In this document: one piece after another, positions 39,501 to 50,384 of the stretch
How positions within the stretch are numbered: position 1 is the first letter of the stretch
Layout of the letters: every line of letters starts with the position of its first letter
Assembly (NCBI RefSeq): GCF_026262505.1
Contig: NC_067203.1
Location: forward strand, 3,038,001-3,102,000
DNA: 64,000 nucleotides
Source of the DNA: Trichomonas vaginalis G3
Lineage: Eukaryota > Parabasalia > Trichomonadida > Trichomonadidae
Reading direction: 5' to 3'
Notes under the pieces: generated by a model
Told to the model about the DNA's origin: nothing
The model's database searches: none
The model's input: only the letters and a program-made list of their open reading frames with translations
Program-made: the position numbers and the translations under genes

Positions 39501-40003
39501 TTCATTTGTAATGTATGAATAAAATGTATGTATTTGATATAATTGATACATTCAAAATTTTTATTCTGAAAAAAAATAATAAACAATTTTTGGCTTTTGT
39601 GATCTGATAATCTGTAAGAATAAATACCGACAAATTTTATTAATATTCATCGTAAAAGTATTCGGCTCTTGATGTAAATAAGGAATATTTTTTTCAAAAG
39701 TTGCTTTTGAAGACTCTTTTATCAAGTAGCTGCATTTATTCATTGATAAGAAAGTATGCTGTACCAAAAATCGATAATTCACCACATTAACGGCCAATTT
39801 TGTTTTGCATTTCGACAAAAAAGCTCCTTTTATATAACATTACTGGGCGAAAATTAGAGTATCTACGATGACAAAACAAAATACATCAACTTGATTTTTT
39901 ACCGAGAAAAATGTTTTTGGAGGTACCAAAATAGGTCTCGAAAAGCATTGGTTTTATTTAAGGTTATTTTTTCTGAGGGGGAGCTATCGTCTATAGGGCA
40001 CCC
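36522..40003. mobile_element. TTAA-target DNA transposon (Kolobok-like), decayed
   Basis: Ends begin GGGTGCCCTATAGACGATAG on both sides; the next ~17 bases also match imperfectly (C-CCCTCAGAAAA). TTAA flanks each end (36518-36521, 40004-40007). TTAA target duplication is typical of Kolobok and piggyBac; the transposase remnant supports the former or a related group. Confidence 0.85.
37100..39480 (+). pseudogene. Decayed transposase of the TTAA element
   Basis: Fragments in shifting frames: an N-terminal KPGVPYSD-type stretch near 37200, ETTLLAHLKSILPDLEKVAT, VITLIDINTNKILDFRKVS (~37490), a DGDVKDSTMIE motif (~37685) with HVRDPNHVIKSAF, then a 113-codon frame (37832-38173) and acidic low-complexity sequence. 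The D...DGD pattern is what I would expect of a DDE transposase. At least six shifts or stops make it non-functional. Later fragments (39253-39480) may be a separate C-terminal or an unrelated relic. Confidence 0.6.
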
Positions 40004-40034
40004 TTAAAGAACAAGAAAACAAAAATCAAATATA

Positions 40035-41026
40035 TTAATTTATTTGTTTTTCAAATCTAACTGCTGGTTTATCTCGATTAGTTTTTAGCGTTGTATTATC
40101 AAGGGCTACACGTGTTCTGATCTTAAAAGGTGAATTGGTTGGGATAGTTAGCTTAGCCAGCTGTCCCATTGTATTTGCCCTTCTCACATATCGGACTTCC
40201 GGCATTCCAATTTTATTACCAGATGATCTACCTCTGATGTATTCTAACATATCAGCTGCAGAAATACGGTCAGCTGGCTCGAATTGCATTCCATTTTTTA
40301 CAATCCAACCAATAATCCCACTTGCTCTGATATTGATTTTAATACTTTTAGCTTTGATGTCACGTATAAATTGGGCCTCGCTTTCATATTCAAAAGGTAG
40401 ATAATGAGTTGCCATTATATGCATTGTAACAGAAAATGACCATATATCTGCTTTAGTACCATCATAATTTACATTACTTATAATTTCAGGAGCCATCAAT
40501 AGGTGTGTTCCGCAAATAGTATGAAGGTTGGTTGCGTTTTTTTTTTGCAGAAGCCAAAATCTATTAGCTTTGCATGAAATTCAGAATCGAACATAACGTT
40601 TGCGGGCTTGATGTCTCTATGTGAAATTCCCCTGGAGTGGAGATATTGCAAAGCTTCCAAAATCTCAATTGCTATTCTTATTTGATCAGATTGCCTGAAC
40701 AGATGATTACTATTAATCAGAAATTGCATATCACCATTCTCCATAAACTCCATCACAATCATGATGAAATCTTCAGTATAAACAATATCGTAGCATTTTG
40801 CAATGTTTGGATGATTTAATCGTGAGTATATTCTGAGTTCATTTTCAACATATTGTAACAAACCTAATTGCTGAGCTGATTTCCGTTCAATGCATTTAAT
40901 TGCGTATTTTTGATGTGTTTTACAGTTGCTAGCTAAGTAAACCGATGAGAACCCACCAGATCCAATTTGCTTTTCAAGAATATATTTGCCAATAGTTCTG
41001 CCTTGGGATGATGTACAGTGCTCCAT
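40035..41026 (-). CDS. Ser/Thr protein kinase, CAMK/AMPK-like
   Basis: About 330 aa. Gly loop GSGGFSSV (22-29), catalytic Lys in AIK (44), HRDIKPANV (136-), DFG (156-158), then CGTHLLMAPEII, an atypical activation-segment end, and DIWSFSVTMHIM. The frame breaks at a run of ten A (minus strand, about 40530-40539) right after the DFG; one base of length error would reconcile the two frames (41026-40496 and 40499-40035), so a sequencing error is as likely as a lesion. The C-terminal tail (LAKLTIPTNSPFKIRTR) is short, as in many trichomonad kinases. A host gene. Confidence 0.8.
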
Positions 41027-43068
41027 TAACGATAATTAATGTTTGAAACAATATTTTGTTCATATTCAAATTTTGTGAAGCTTCAAATACAAATATAACA
41101 ATATATCCTTAACACAATTGTTTCCATATCATAACCATTTATAAATAATAAAGTAATCATGGAATAATATAATTGAGATTGCAATCAAAAGTCATAGAAA
41201 ATTAAAAAAAAATCTTTGAATAAATAATTAGATAGAATTCGACAGAGCTAATTTTAATTCAAGGGTTGGCAGTATTCAATTCATATCATAAGATAGCCAA
41301 ACATACAACTATCCATTTCGTTTTTCTCGAAATGATTTGAGTCAGGCTTTTTAACAATTTAAATTCTCTCAAAAATAATTTGAATGGATTTTTACAAAAT
41401 AGTATACTTTAAAAATATTAAATATCTATGGATAATATTAATTAATTTTTGAATAAAACTCGATAATGTATTGAATTTCACTTTTCAAATAAGTTTATCG
41501 AGTTTATATTTATGGGAGTTGATTTATTATGTCTACCATGATAATTGTAAAATATTATTTATGCTATATGTTCTTAACATTCAATAATTATTTACATATA
41601 TATTATAAGATAAAAATAAAAGATATATTACAAATACCCAAATTTTGTTTTCCAATTTAAATTGGTTGCATCATAGCTACTTTTGAAAAGAAGCTTTCAA
41701 AATTACACTAAAAATAAATCATATTGAGATATCTATAGCAAACCTCCCAATTCTTCCACAGTATTTTAAATTTAAAATGTTAAATTCGCTATTTTAATAA
41801 CCATTGTAAGAAAATCCGAACATCTTTAGATTTTCTAATACCTAGTAAGTTCCATAATTTACAGGGACTTCATAGCAAAACTTTTATTCCAAGATGTGAT
41901 TTTTGCTTCGCGTCTGTCTCTCAAAATTTGAGGGAATTGAAAGGCTTACACGGGAAGAATATGATTTCAAGTTTATTTCAGGATCCATGTGACATATTCC
42001 TGATATTCATCCAAAACGGAATCGTGGATGAGCCAACTTTTTAGATTCAAGAGCAGAAATATGAACATCAAGGTATATCGGGTCTCGCACAGAGTAGGTA
42101 ATCTATGTCAATTCATAAATTAGAACAAAACGAAGTTAATACAATATTAGAACTAGATAATTTGACGTATAAGAGTTAGGTTCTATATTCTTTTTGCTTC
42201 TAGATTACTATGGAGTGCCTAAGATAGTTATTCTTTATATTGTTTTAAAAACTCTGTATTGCACGAAAACTCGGTTGACTTCACTTATCATAGCATTATA
42301 TAAAAACCATGAGAAAAATAATAGACAGAACAAAATTAAGAAATGATTAATTATAAGATACATTACAATACAACTTTGTTTTCCTTCATCTGGTATTGTT
42401 TATGATATAGCCCTCGAATATCACAAAATATAAACCAATTTTAATTAGATGAATTAAGTTAGGTAACTATTTTGTTTTATGTACTAATTAAATAACATCT
42501 GATTATATACATTTGAATCTTGGACTATAATATGCTTTCTAATAAACTGTGTCGTTCAGGTCAACAATTTTATAAATCGCTGATATTGTATATACAATTT
42601 TAATCAAACAAAATATAATTATAAAAATTATTTTTCTTCAATCAAAAACATCTTCTAATTTTTGAAAGCAATCACATTTAAGTAATATTTTAAATATTAA
42701 AGGCATATACATTCAGTAACTTATACTATATCAAATGAAAATATTTTAACCCAATCAAATACAATTATATTTAATCGATTATAAGTAGTCAAATCGAAAT
42801 GATATTCACTCGAATACCAAATAATATATATGCCTACATATATAACTAATATAATTGTATTTAACATAATATTATAAATAAATTAGATATATTGCGAAAA
42901 ATCAAATATTTTCATGATAAGTGAAGTCAACCGAGTTTTCGTGCAATACATTGTTTTAAAAACTCGATCCGTAGAGTTCATTGAAGACAAAAACATACGA
43001 AAGATGATGCCCTTATGCCAAAATATTGATATACACCAAAGAACTAATATTAGCTAGATAATGCATTT
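41027..43068. other. AT-rich intergenic DNA containing one MITE
   Basis: No supported frames. It contains the inverted-repeat element at 42257-42948; otherwise nothing is seen. Confidence 0.6.
42257..42948. mobile_element. 692-bp MITE with 35-bp perfect TIRs
   Basis: TATTGCACGAAAACTCGGTT (plus GACTTCACTTATCAT) at the left is exactly inverted at 42914-42948. A 16-bp direct repeat, ATTGTTTTAAAAACTC, flanks it at 42239-42254 and 42950-42965. The interior is AT-rich with no coding capacity. Confidence 0.8.
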
Positions 43069-43072
43069 TTAA

Positions 43073-43632
43073 GGGTGCACCCGTATGTACGTTTATTTGA
43101 GAGGAGGAGGATTACCCTCTCAATTTTGAGAGATTCGTTAGTTTATTTTCTCGATGAATATGCAATAAAATTTGATTTTTACCTTATCAATATACTTCAT
43201 ATAATATACACATGTTCATGTAAAAAACTTTTTTCCAAAATCCTCAGGAATAAGGGATTTTTGAATTTTAAGAATTTTTTTCGAATTTTTTCGAAAAAAA
43301 AATATTTTCAGAACAGCCTTAACGGCTAAGATTTAAGAACAATGTTAAGTATCAAAAAGAAAGGAGGTCTGATATAGACAACATATTCGTTGAAGGTTGA
43401 AAAAATCTCTAATATTTGAGCCCAAAATTTCAAATTTTAATTTTTTGAAAAAAAGAGCCACCCGTATGTACGTTTATTTGAGAGGAGGGGGATTATATTT
43501 TTGAAAGGGTGAAACATTATGAAATAGTTAATTATATAATAATATGTATTATTATAAAAAAGAAAAAATAAAGCACGTTAAAATTTCTTTCTTGATTTTT
43601 TACAAAATCTACTTAGAATTATGTAAAATATG
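43073..43632 (+). repeat. Left TIR of the TTAA element
   Basis: Inverted copy of 48282-48845, over 95% alike by eye. An 84-codon frame across it (43075-43329) is not considered real. Confidence 0.85.
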
Positions 43633-44053
43633 ACTAAATAATTATAAATTTCAAGTTAAATTTTAATTTTGATAAATAATTTAAATTTCAAAATATCAAG
43701 TTCAGTTCGACTATGTATGTAGTAATTCCTCAATAAAGTGCCAAAACCCTATTAAAATATATGAACATTTTCAACATTTTAATGTTTTTATTTAAAAATT
43801 TGATGGAATATGAGCTTCAAACAATTATTATGAAATAAAAATAATTAAATATATGTATTTTATTCGTATTACAACCGTAGTAAGTCGATTCTTCCTTTCT
43901 TCTAATGAGTTTTGAATTTGATTTCGAATTGTAAAGAGATTCAAAGGGAAAATACTAGCGGATAAAAACTACCTCCATGAAAGGGTCATAATGGACTCAA
44001 GTTATATTTTTTGATATTTTTTGCTTTTCGAGCCTAAATAGGTAGCCAAGATA

Positions 44054-44078
44054 NNNNNNNNNNNNNNNNNNNNNNNNN
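44054..44078. other. Assembly gap (25 N)
   Basis: A run of N marks an unsequenced join; continuity across it is not assured. Confidence 1.
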
Positions 44079-44099
44079 AAAACTTAACGTTGTCTTTAA

Positions 44100-45318
44100 C
44101 ATCATTCCTTTACCTTTTCATTGCTGACCAATCCCAATATCTATGCTTATGCCACCTGCTTAGATGTACTTAAATCTATGTATGTGACTGTGCGCAGAAA
44201 GTTTCACCTGAAATCGTTTTACATTCCACCTGTTTCCTTTGAAGAGTTTGCACAATACAAAACCTGTCGACTATTTGAGTCCAAGTTCCAAAACCCAGAA
44301 CTGTTTCTGGTCTGGTAGAGTTCATTGACGTATAAATAGAGCCTATAGATATAATGTTTGAAGTATTTCTGTCTTTATGTTGAAGCTCTGTTTTGTCTGC
44401 TTTCTTGTCATATAAATCTTGAGCAGTGAATTTAATATTATTTTCATCCTTCATGACATAAATCTTTACATCTAATGTTTTTCATCGTCGTTATGTCGTC
44501 ATCCGATGTTAAACCTTGTGGGAAGTTAGGAGGTTTACAATATATGCATCCCACCAGTTTCTTCAACCGTTCCTTCAATACTTTCTATAGCAACAGTTGT
44601 AAAACTTGTATGTGTATGTTCTTATCTGCTTTCTTCTCTAACTCATCGTTAACATAAGTTTTATCTGCTTTAAGGTCTAACATCCTGAAACCCATCTTGT
44701 ATCGGCTTTTAGTTTTTTAAAATCTTCGATGTCCATTCATGGTACCAGTCACCCTTTCTTTCATTTCGTTTTTTTCATCACATATTCTTATCTGCTTTCT
44801 TCTCAACATTACTAGCCACATATTCCTCATCCGCTTTCTTTTCAAGGCTGACGTTATAGTTTTATTTCAGAATAGAATGTGTATGAGTCTTTTTAGAAAT
44901 TTGTTTCAGCTCTTGGCCTTCACTTGACATTTTATTGTCAACATATGTTTGTCTGCTAGTTCAGGATGAGTATGTTTTTTGTTGCATAAGCTTTGTTAGC
45001 TCTTTCTTCTTCTTGCTATTGCATCGTCTACATATTCTTTGTCAGCTTTGTTGTCAACATCTGCTTTCAAAAGAAGTTCATTATAGGTTTCTCGTTTAAA
45101 GTTCCTTGTTTGGATTTATACGACAGTATGGTTCTTCTTGTCTTGAAACAGAAAATCATCTGTCATTGGTTTAATGTCAGTTTTAAGTTTCCTTCTTTCA
45201 AATGACTCAGATATCTTAGAATAGTTTGAAAAAGTTGTTGTGTTCTTATTTAGAGTTGGCTTCGCTATGAGTTGCGGTTGTTTGTATTTTCTCTCATAGA
45301 CGCTGTTTCATTTGACAT
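44100..45318 (-). pseudogene. Tail-collar fibre pseudogene (inverted relative of 2-1051)
   Basis: Reading leftwards from ATG 45318 (MSNETASMRENTNN), many short frames contain KADK-type stalk repeats, ending with IGSIYTSMNSTRPETVLGFG then TWTQIVDRF at 44290-44370. That matches the collar domain of the gene at 2-1051. Numerous shifts and stops. Divergent from the penton pseudogene at 45336 with an 18-bp gap. Confidence 0.65.
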
Positions 45319-45335
45319 TTTTATTCTAGATAAAT

Positions 45336-46179
45336 ATGCTTTCAATAGAAAAAGAAATTCAGGAGTTGCTACAACAAACCATTAGATGAACTTTTTACTA
45401 ATGTCGGTCAAAAGTTTGAGACAGAGACCGTAGCATGAAGGCTATCGTTTTGACTACCCGTTAAGATGGTTAAGAGACCCATCCGTCACAAAAGCTATTG
45501 CTTTCGTTAGAAATGAAGTTTTCAGAAGCCATACATGGTTTCCCATTTACAGTCGGTTTTGAAGTTCGATACTATAACAAAGAAAAACGTATGTATGAGA
45601 AATTTGAACAGGGAAAAACTTTTACAAGTGAATTTGCTTGTAAACTTAGAAACAACTCTTCAAGCTTTTCAAGAAAAAATAAACGACATCTATATCGAAT
45701 ATGCAAACCAGTATAACATTGACGAGGGAGAGTACCATCTCGATATTATTTATGACAGGAAAAATGCAACTGTTAAAATCAATAGAATAGAAGACCTTGG
45801 AGAAAACGTTTATATTTCTACAAAATATAACAACTTGGCATGGTATAGATTTATGAGGATGTTAAATCAGCCTGCAGAATATCCAGTACACCCGGACTTT
45901 TATGAAGTCGAAAACCCTAATGGAACATATGAAAATGTTTTCGACCCAGATGCTATTATCGTTCATGCTTCATTTTCTGGTGCACAAAACTCTTTCTTAT
46001 GCTTGGCAAATGACTTTTACGAAAAACCTACAAAGTTATACGAACCACCAAGTGGAAGTATTTCAGACTTTCAAGTATGGTTTACTACAGATGGAAGAAA
46101 AAGAATAATTCCATTATACCATGCGTTTTACTTAGAACTTAGTTTCATATACAACTACTATCGAACGGTAAAAATATAA
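45336..46179 (+). pseudogene. Minor capsid (penton-like) pseudogene of another Maverick subfamily
   Basis: The 3' 200 codons are intact: FDPDAIIVHASFSGAQNSF, then DFYEKPTKLYEPPSGSISDF, VWFTTDGRKRIIPLYHAFYL. The 5' 70 codons (MLSIEKEIQELLQQ onward) are broken by at least two shifts near 45390-45650. The pattern of a Y/F-rich strand, 'PPSGSISDFQVWFTTDG' and a hydrophobic C-terminal strand resembles the single jelly-roll penton. It is clearly different in sequence from the penton candidate at 9799. Confidence 0.5.
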
Positions 46180-46183
46180 TTTT

Positions 46184-46426
46184 TTAATACGGTTGAGGTG
46201 TTGGATTTGGTTGCCAACTAGACTGTGGTGCAGGTTCAGGCTGTTGTATAACAGGAGCTTGTTCTTCTGGTTCAGGGTCTTTAGGTATAATACCAACGAA
46301 CTGACCTACTCTTTTACCAATATTTTTGACACCGTTCCAAATTCCTCTTCCTACGGTTTTTATTCCATTCCATATACCTCTTCCAACATTTCGAAAGAAG
46401 TTTCCAATACTACTGAAGAAACCCAT
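46184..46426 (-). CDS. Small amphipathic virion-type protein
   Basis: 80 aa. The N-terminal half is an amphipathic repeat (VGRGIWNGIK, VGRGIWNGVK, IGKRVGQFVG) and the C-terminal half Pro/Gln-rich. An amphipathic basic helix followed by a Pro-rich tail is reminiscent of membrane-lytic minor proteins such as adenovirus VI, by analogy only. Start at GTAGTAAATG. Confidence 0.55.
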   Translation of the reverse strand: MGFFSSIGNFFRNVGRGIWNGIKTVGRGIWNGVKNIGKRVGQFVGIIPKDPEPEEQAPVIQQPEPAPQSSWQPNPTPQPY

Positions 46427-46443
46427 TTACTACGTGTAAAAAT

Positions 46444-46806
46444 CTAATGTCCGCCTAGTCTCTTACGTTTCCTGTTGAGTTCCATAGCATTCTTTAACTG
46501 GAGCTCATACATTCTGTTTCTCCTCTGGTAGAAAACATATTCTGGGTCAACTCCTGTGTTCGCGTCATCTGCATAAAGTTGTTTATATCCCACTTCAGGG
46601 TTTGTATAAAACTCTTTCCATCTCATATTTGCATACCATGGTGGCAAACCTAACGCAGCGTCATTTGACATGGCAGTTTGCATTTGTACATCTGTTGGCA
46701 CTTGACCATAGTTTGCCATTGCAGTTTGTATTCTAACTTCATTTGGAATATTCTCTGGGTTTGGTTGTCCAGGTTGCTGTGCATTTGCTAAGTTCTGTGC
46801 GTCCAT
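46444..46806 (-). CDS. Unrecognised 120-aa Maverick virion-type protein
   Basis: Gln/Asn/Pro-rich N-terminus containing a duplicated V(R/Q)(I/M)QTAM(A/S)N unit, then LPPWYANMRWKEFYTNPEVG and a basic C-terminus (NAMELNRKRKRLGGH). Late-type leader TTTTTATCTAATATTAAATG. It is in an operon-like series (47764, 46961, 46806, 46426), all on the minus strand with short gaps. Confidence 0.55.
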   Translation of the reverse strand: MDAQNLANAQQPGQPNPENIPNEVRIQTAMANYGQVPTDVQMQTAMSNDAALGLPPWYANMRWKEFYTNPEVGYKQLYADDANTGVDPEYVFYQRRNRMYELQLKNAMELNRKRKRLGGH

Positions 46807-46829
46807 TTAATATTAGATAAAAATATCTC

Positions 46830-46961
46830 TTACGAGTACATATACTGAACATTTGCAGGCATTGGTTCATCTTCATATTCTCTATATCTTTCTGCCACGT
46901 CAAAGAAATAAATGACACAATGGAAAAAACCTAAAACAAGTAGTCCTATTTCAAACCACAT
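46830..46961 (-). CDS. 43-aa single-pass membrane protein
   Basis: MWFEIGLLVLGFFHCVIYFF is a hydrophobic helix, followed by an acidic tail DVAERYREYEDEPMPANVQY. Start at AGTAAGTAAATG. It overlaps the 3' end of the methyltransferase by 16 bp. Confidence 0.45.
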   Translation of the reverse strand: MWFEIGLLVLGFFHCVIYFFDVAERYREYEDEPMPANVQYMYS

Positions 46962-47764
46962 TTACTTACTAGTAAAATTTCTTTGTTATGACACTTTCTC
47001 CGGTTTATAGGACCTCTCTCATATTCTATCTTGTCATATCTAAACTCATAGGCATGTATGTCCTCTAACCATCTCATAACGGTTTCCAAACCACTTTTAT
47101 CGGATGTAAAGTAAAAGCATGGATGGTTATGTAAAACGTCTAAAGTTTCTAAAGAGTCTCTCAAAGTCCAGTCTACTTGGTATTGAAAATCCCATGTGTT
47201 ATAGAACGGCGGGTCCACTATAAAGAAAATATTTTCCTTGTCTTTATATTTTTCATACAACTCTGTCCAATGACATCTCACAAACTCTATACCCTCAATA
47301 TATTTTTCTATGTCCTCTTTGAAAACATTTGTATAGTTAAGATATAAAACTTTTGACATAAGTGTTTCAATGTCATGAACTCTTATAGAACCACTATATA
47401 ATAGTCTAGCAGATATACTATCCCAGTCTATATATTCTGCTTTTTTCAAAACCTCTCTCACAATATTTTTGTTATCTAATGGTATACGTTCCATCTTACC
47501 TATAGGTATCTTTTCTTTTAACTCTTTCAATATATTGTTTGTGTCTGGAATATGTTTGAGACGGTCCATATAGTTGTCGAAGTCATTGCATATAATCTTT
47601 GAGTCTGGGAATATTGTATGGCACAAATGGGATATATAGAAACTTCCACCGAACAAATCTACAAATGTTAGACCATTCGGTAGTTTCTTAAGTTCTCTCA
47701 ATATAATATCTTTACATCTACTCTTATTTCCAAAGAACGGTAACGGTGGTTTTGTAAAATTCAT
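46946..47764 (-). CDS. DNA N6-adenine methyltransferase (D12/Dam class)
   Basis: 272 aa, intact. AdoMet-binding PFFGNKSR (residues 9-16) and FVDLFGGSF (34-42), with the catalytic DPPF (184-187, variant of DPPY) in FIVDPPFYNT. Length and order of motifs match the D12 class (motif X first). The start follows TTTTTATTATTATATATAAATG, the late-type leader. 6-methyladenine is reported as the main DNA base modification in T. vaginalis, and Maverick-borne enzymes are likely contributors. It could protect the element's DNA or modify host chromatin; the sequence does not decide. Confidence 0.9.
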   Translation of the reverse strand: MNFTKPPLPFFGNKSRCKDIILRELKKLPNGLTFVDLFGGSFYISHLCHTIFPDSKIICNDFDNYMDRLKHIPDTNNILKELKEKIPIGKMERIPLDNKNIVREVLKKAEYIDWDSISARLLYSGSIRVHDIETLMSKVLYLNYTNVFKEDIEKYIEGIEFVRCHWTELYEKYKDKENIFFIVDPPFYNTWDFQYQVDWTLRDSLETLDVLHNHPCFYFTSDKSGLETVMRWLEDIHAYEFRYDKIEYERGPINRRKCHNKEILLVSKCGLK

Positions 47765-48281
47765 TTATATATAATAATAAAAATGTTTTTACCCGAAAAG
47801 TGACAGAAAAGTGACAAAGCATGAAAACATATATAATTTGTGAAAAGCTCCTGGAAGACCCGTATATAAGAACTTCATTTATACTAAACATCTTCAGGGC
47901 TAGAAGGGGCGCAGCCCCTGGAAGCCCCACTACCTTTTTTTTTTTTTTTTCATATGGTTTTATGATAGATAAGCATTATATTCCCACTCATTATATTCGT
48001 AAATTTTGAGGTTTATCCTTCGCTTTTAAGATTATTGAATTTGATTTTTATATAAAATAGTTATATATTAGAAAATAATATGAGTTTATGTGATATTATT
48101 TTTCAGAAGATTTCATTCTATATGCCTATGAAAAGTACTCTCAAAACTAACTTTTCCTAATTATAATTAAATCTAGAATATTGTATTATGCTTAGTATTA
48201 TTTCATTTTTCTCATTTAATTTAGAATTTACAAATGTCAAAAAATTGAGAGCTGTCACTTTTGATGAATTTCTGTTTATTA
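47765..48281. other. Non-coding stretch between cargo and right TIR
   Basis: Contains GGGGCGCAGCCCC (47908-47920), an inverted repeat, and a run of 19 T (47937-47950). Nothing coding is seen. Confidence 0.5.
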
Positions 48282-48845
48282 CATATTTTGCATAATTCTA
48301 AGTAGATTTTGTAAAAAATCAAGAAAGAAAAATTTTAACGTGCTTTATTTTTTCTTTTTTATAATAATACATATTATTATATAATTAACATATTCATAAT
48401 GTTTCACCCTTTCAAAAATATAATCCTCCTCCTCTCAAATAAACGTACATACGGGTGGCCTCTTTTTTCAAAAAATTAAAATTTGAAATTTTGGGCTCAA
48501 ATATTAGAGATTTTTTCAACCTTCAACGATATATTTTGTCTATATCAGACCTCCTTTCTTTTTGATACTTAGCATTGTTCCTAAATCTTAGCCGTTAAGG
48601 CTGTTCTGAAAATATTTTTTTTTCGAAAAAATTCGAAAAAAAATTCTTAAAATTCAAAAATCCCTTAATTCCTGAGGATTTTGGAAAAAAGTTTTTACAT
48701 GAACATGTGTATATTATATGAAGTATATTGATAAGGTAAAAATCAAATTTTATTGCATATTCATCGAGAAAATAAACTAACGAATCCCTCAAAATTGAGA
48801 GGGTAATCCTCCTCCTCTCAAATAAACGTACATACGGGTGCACCC
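48282..48845 (-). repeat. Right TIR of the TTAA element
   Basis: Inverted copy of 43073-43632; its outer end lies 30 bp downstream of the MATE stop codon. Confidence 0.85.
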
Positions 48846-48875
48846 TTAACACAAATGAAGGTAAAAATATATGAA

Positions 48876-49408
48876 TTAAACTTGTGTTGCAGCTTTTGAT
48901 ACATTAGCGCTAGATTCACCATCATCTTTTGGTTCACTTTTTGCAAATTTAAATGCATTATAAAGTGTTGTAGAGCAAAAAGCTAGACCACGGACCAAAC
49001 CAAAAGAATCTGTGAGAGGATAACACCACATAAGGTGTACAGCGTCGTCCTTTTTGACATAGTACATTAATAACGAGAAGCAAGTAATTACTAGGAACTG
49101 GGATAAAATTGAGAGAATTGTAGCTAATCCACCCTTTTGGAAGGATTGAAGAATAGCTTGGCAATTGAATCGACCAAAAGCAAAACAGCCTAACGCGTTT
49201 CTGAATCTCATCATTGGTCCAGCCCATTTGAGATATCCATCGCTGGTGGAAAACATCATTGATAACTCACTAGGAATCGTCCATGTCAAAATTGTTGTTA
49301 ACGATCCCCACAGGAAATTGATCCAAAAGGCGTGTCCAATAAGCTTGAGCCATCTTGCATGTTTATTAGCACCATGAGAGTATGATGCAGCTGGAATAAT
49401 CTTATATA
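48876..49408 (-). pseudogene. MATE transporter, 3' part
   Basis: C-terminal 170-odd codons of a multidrug/toxin-extrusion (MATE) family antiporter: YKIIPAASYSHGANKHARW, several hydrophobic helices and an acidic C-terminal tail. It joins the 5' part at 52872-53836 once the 3.46-kb transposon is removed; with TATA as the target duplication the frames are in register. An ATG at 49436 lies inside the transposon end. Without its 5' half it cannot be expressed normally. Confidence 0.85.
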
Positions 49409-49415
49409 CGAAAAA

Positions 49416-49678
49416 GGAGATTTGACAGAATGTCAAATCTCCTCAAAAAGTGACAGTTTACATGGCAAACAATTGCGAGCAATTTTTAGCCATTTTGGCT
49501 GAGAACTAGGGTCTGCGAGGTACATAGATAGAATCAGTACCTCGCAGACTCTAGTTCTCTATATGGCGCCGAGAAATTTTCGTGAAATGCGACGACATTT
49601 CACCAAAATTTTCTCGACACCATAGGATGAATTGGAGGGTGTGAGATACTATTACATATAATAGTACTCACCCCCTCC
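49416..49678. repeat. Four consecutive hairpins at the transposon's left end
   Basis: (1) 49416-49442: GGAGATTTGACA, loop GAA, TGTCAAATCTCC. (2) 49501-49559: 23-bp stem GAGAACTAGGGTCTGCGAGG with one mismatch. (3) 49562-49624: stem of about 26 bp, TATGGCGCCGAGAAA against TTTTCTCGACACCATA. (4) 49634-49678: GGAGGGTGTGAG..CTATTA against TAATAG..CTCACCCCCTCC. AATTGCGAGCAATT at 49471 is a fifth small palindrome. Confidence 0.85.
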
Positions 49679-50384
49679 AAAACCTCGAAAATCTCAAAAT
49701 TTCCTGCAATTATCATCAACTTTGCATAGCACAATCGGCCAAAAATTCATTCAATTGTCCTTCTTCTCAATATTTCTTAACTCTTTCGATTTCTTTCAAA
49801 ATATCTTTCAATAATCTTTCAATGATAAATATTATACAAAAACGATTAGTATGAAACTTTTTTGCATTTTAAAAATATTTTATATTTCTGTTTTTATTTC
49901 AATTTTTATATTTTTATTTTCCTTTTTTTAGATGAAACTTATTTGTTTACCAATATTCCTTATTTTATAAAATTTTTCAATTGAATACTACAATAATTTT
50001 ATCTCTCCTTTATTAAATTTTCGATTTTTATGTTAATTCTAATTCTTTGCACTATTTCTTGTCTAAATCTTCTAAAATTTTTATTTTAATTTAATTTGAC
50101 ACATAATCATCCTTTTAATTTTCGATTCAAATCCTTATCCTCTTCATTATTTTTCAATAATTTTTTATCGTAATTTGTAAAATTCGTTCTTTTATAGCTG
50201 TTTAAATAATCCAAAACCATGATATTTATTATTGTTAATTATTCCTAATCATGTTTTTTCCATTAATTTTAATTTTTTATTTTCTGAACCATTTAAATTA
50301 ATTTTGTTAAGAATATTTTTTCAATATAGACTTCTGAAATAATTAAATTATTCTCAAATTCTCACAAATTATTTCATTTCAAAT
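49679..50384. other. AT-rich leader of the transposase gene
   Basis: T-rich, no frames. TCATTTCAAATTTGTTTAAA before ATG 50385 is a plausible initiator. Confidence 0.5.

Larger units (their letters stand above)
43073..48845. mobile_element. TTAA-flanked element with ~0.56-kb TIRs carrying Maverick genes
   Basis: TTAA (43069-43072 and 48846-48849) borders GGGTGCACCCGTATGTACG on both ends. The inverted repeats run to 43632 and 48282 with few differences. Each TIR contains the subterminal phrase CACCCGTATGTACGTTTATT twice. Inside are a collar-fibre pseudogene, a penton pseudogene, three small virion-type genes and an adenine methyltransferase. An N gap at 44054-44078 interrupts it, so mis-joining of two insertions cannot be excluded. 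Confidence 0.75.

Noticed and set aside
43075-43329. 84-aa ORF in the TIR (and its mirror at 48595-48852)
   Set aside because: Present only because the TIR is duplicated; composition is that of non-coding AT-rich DNA.
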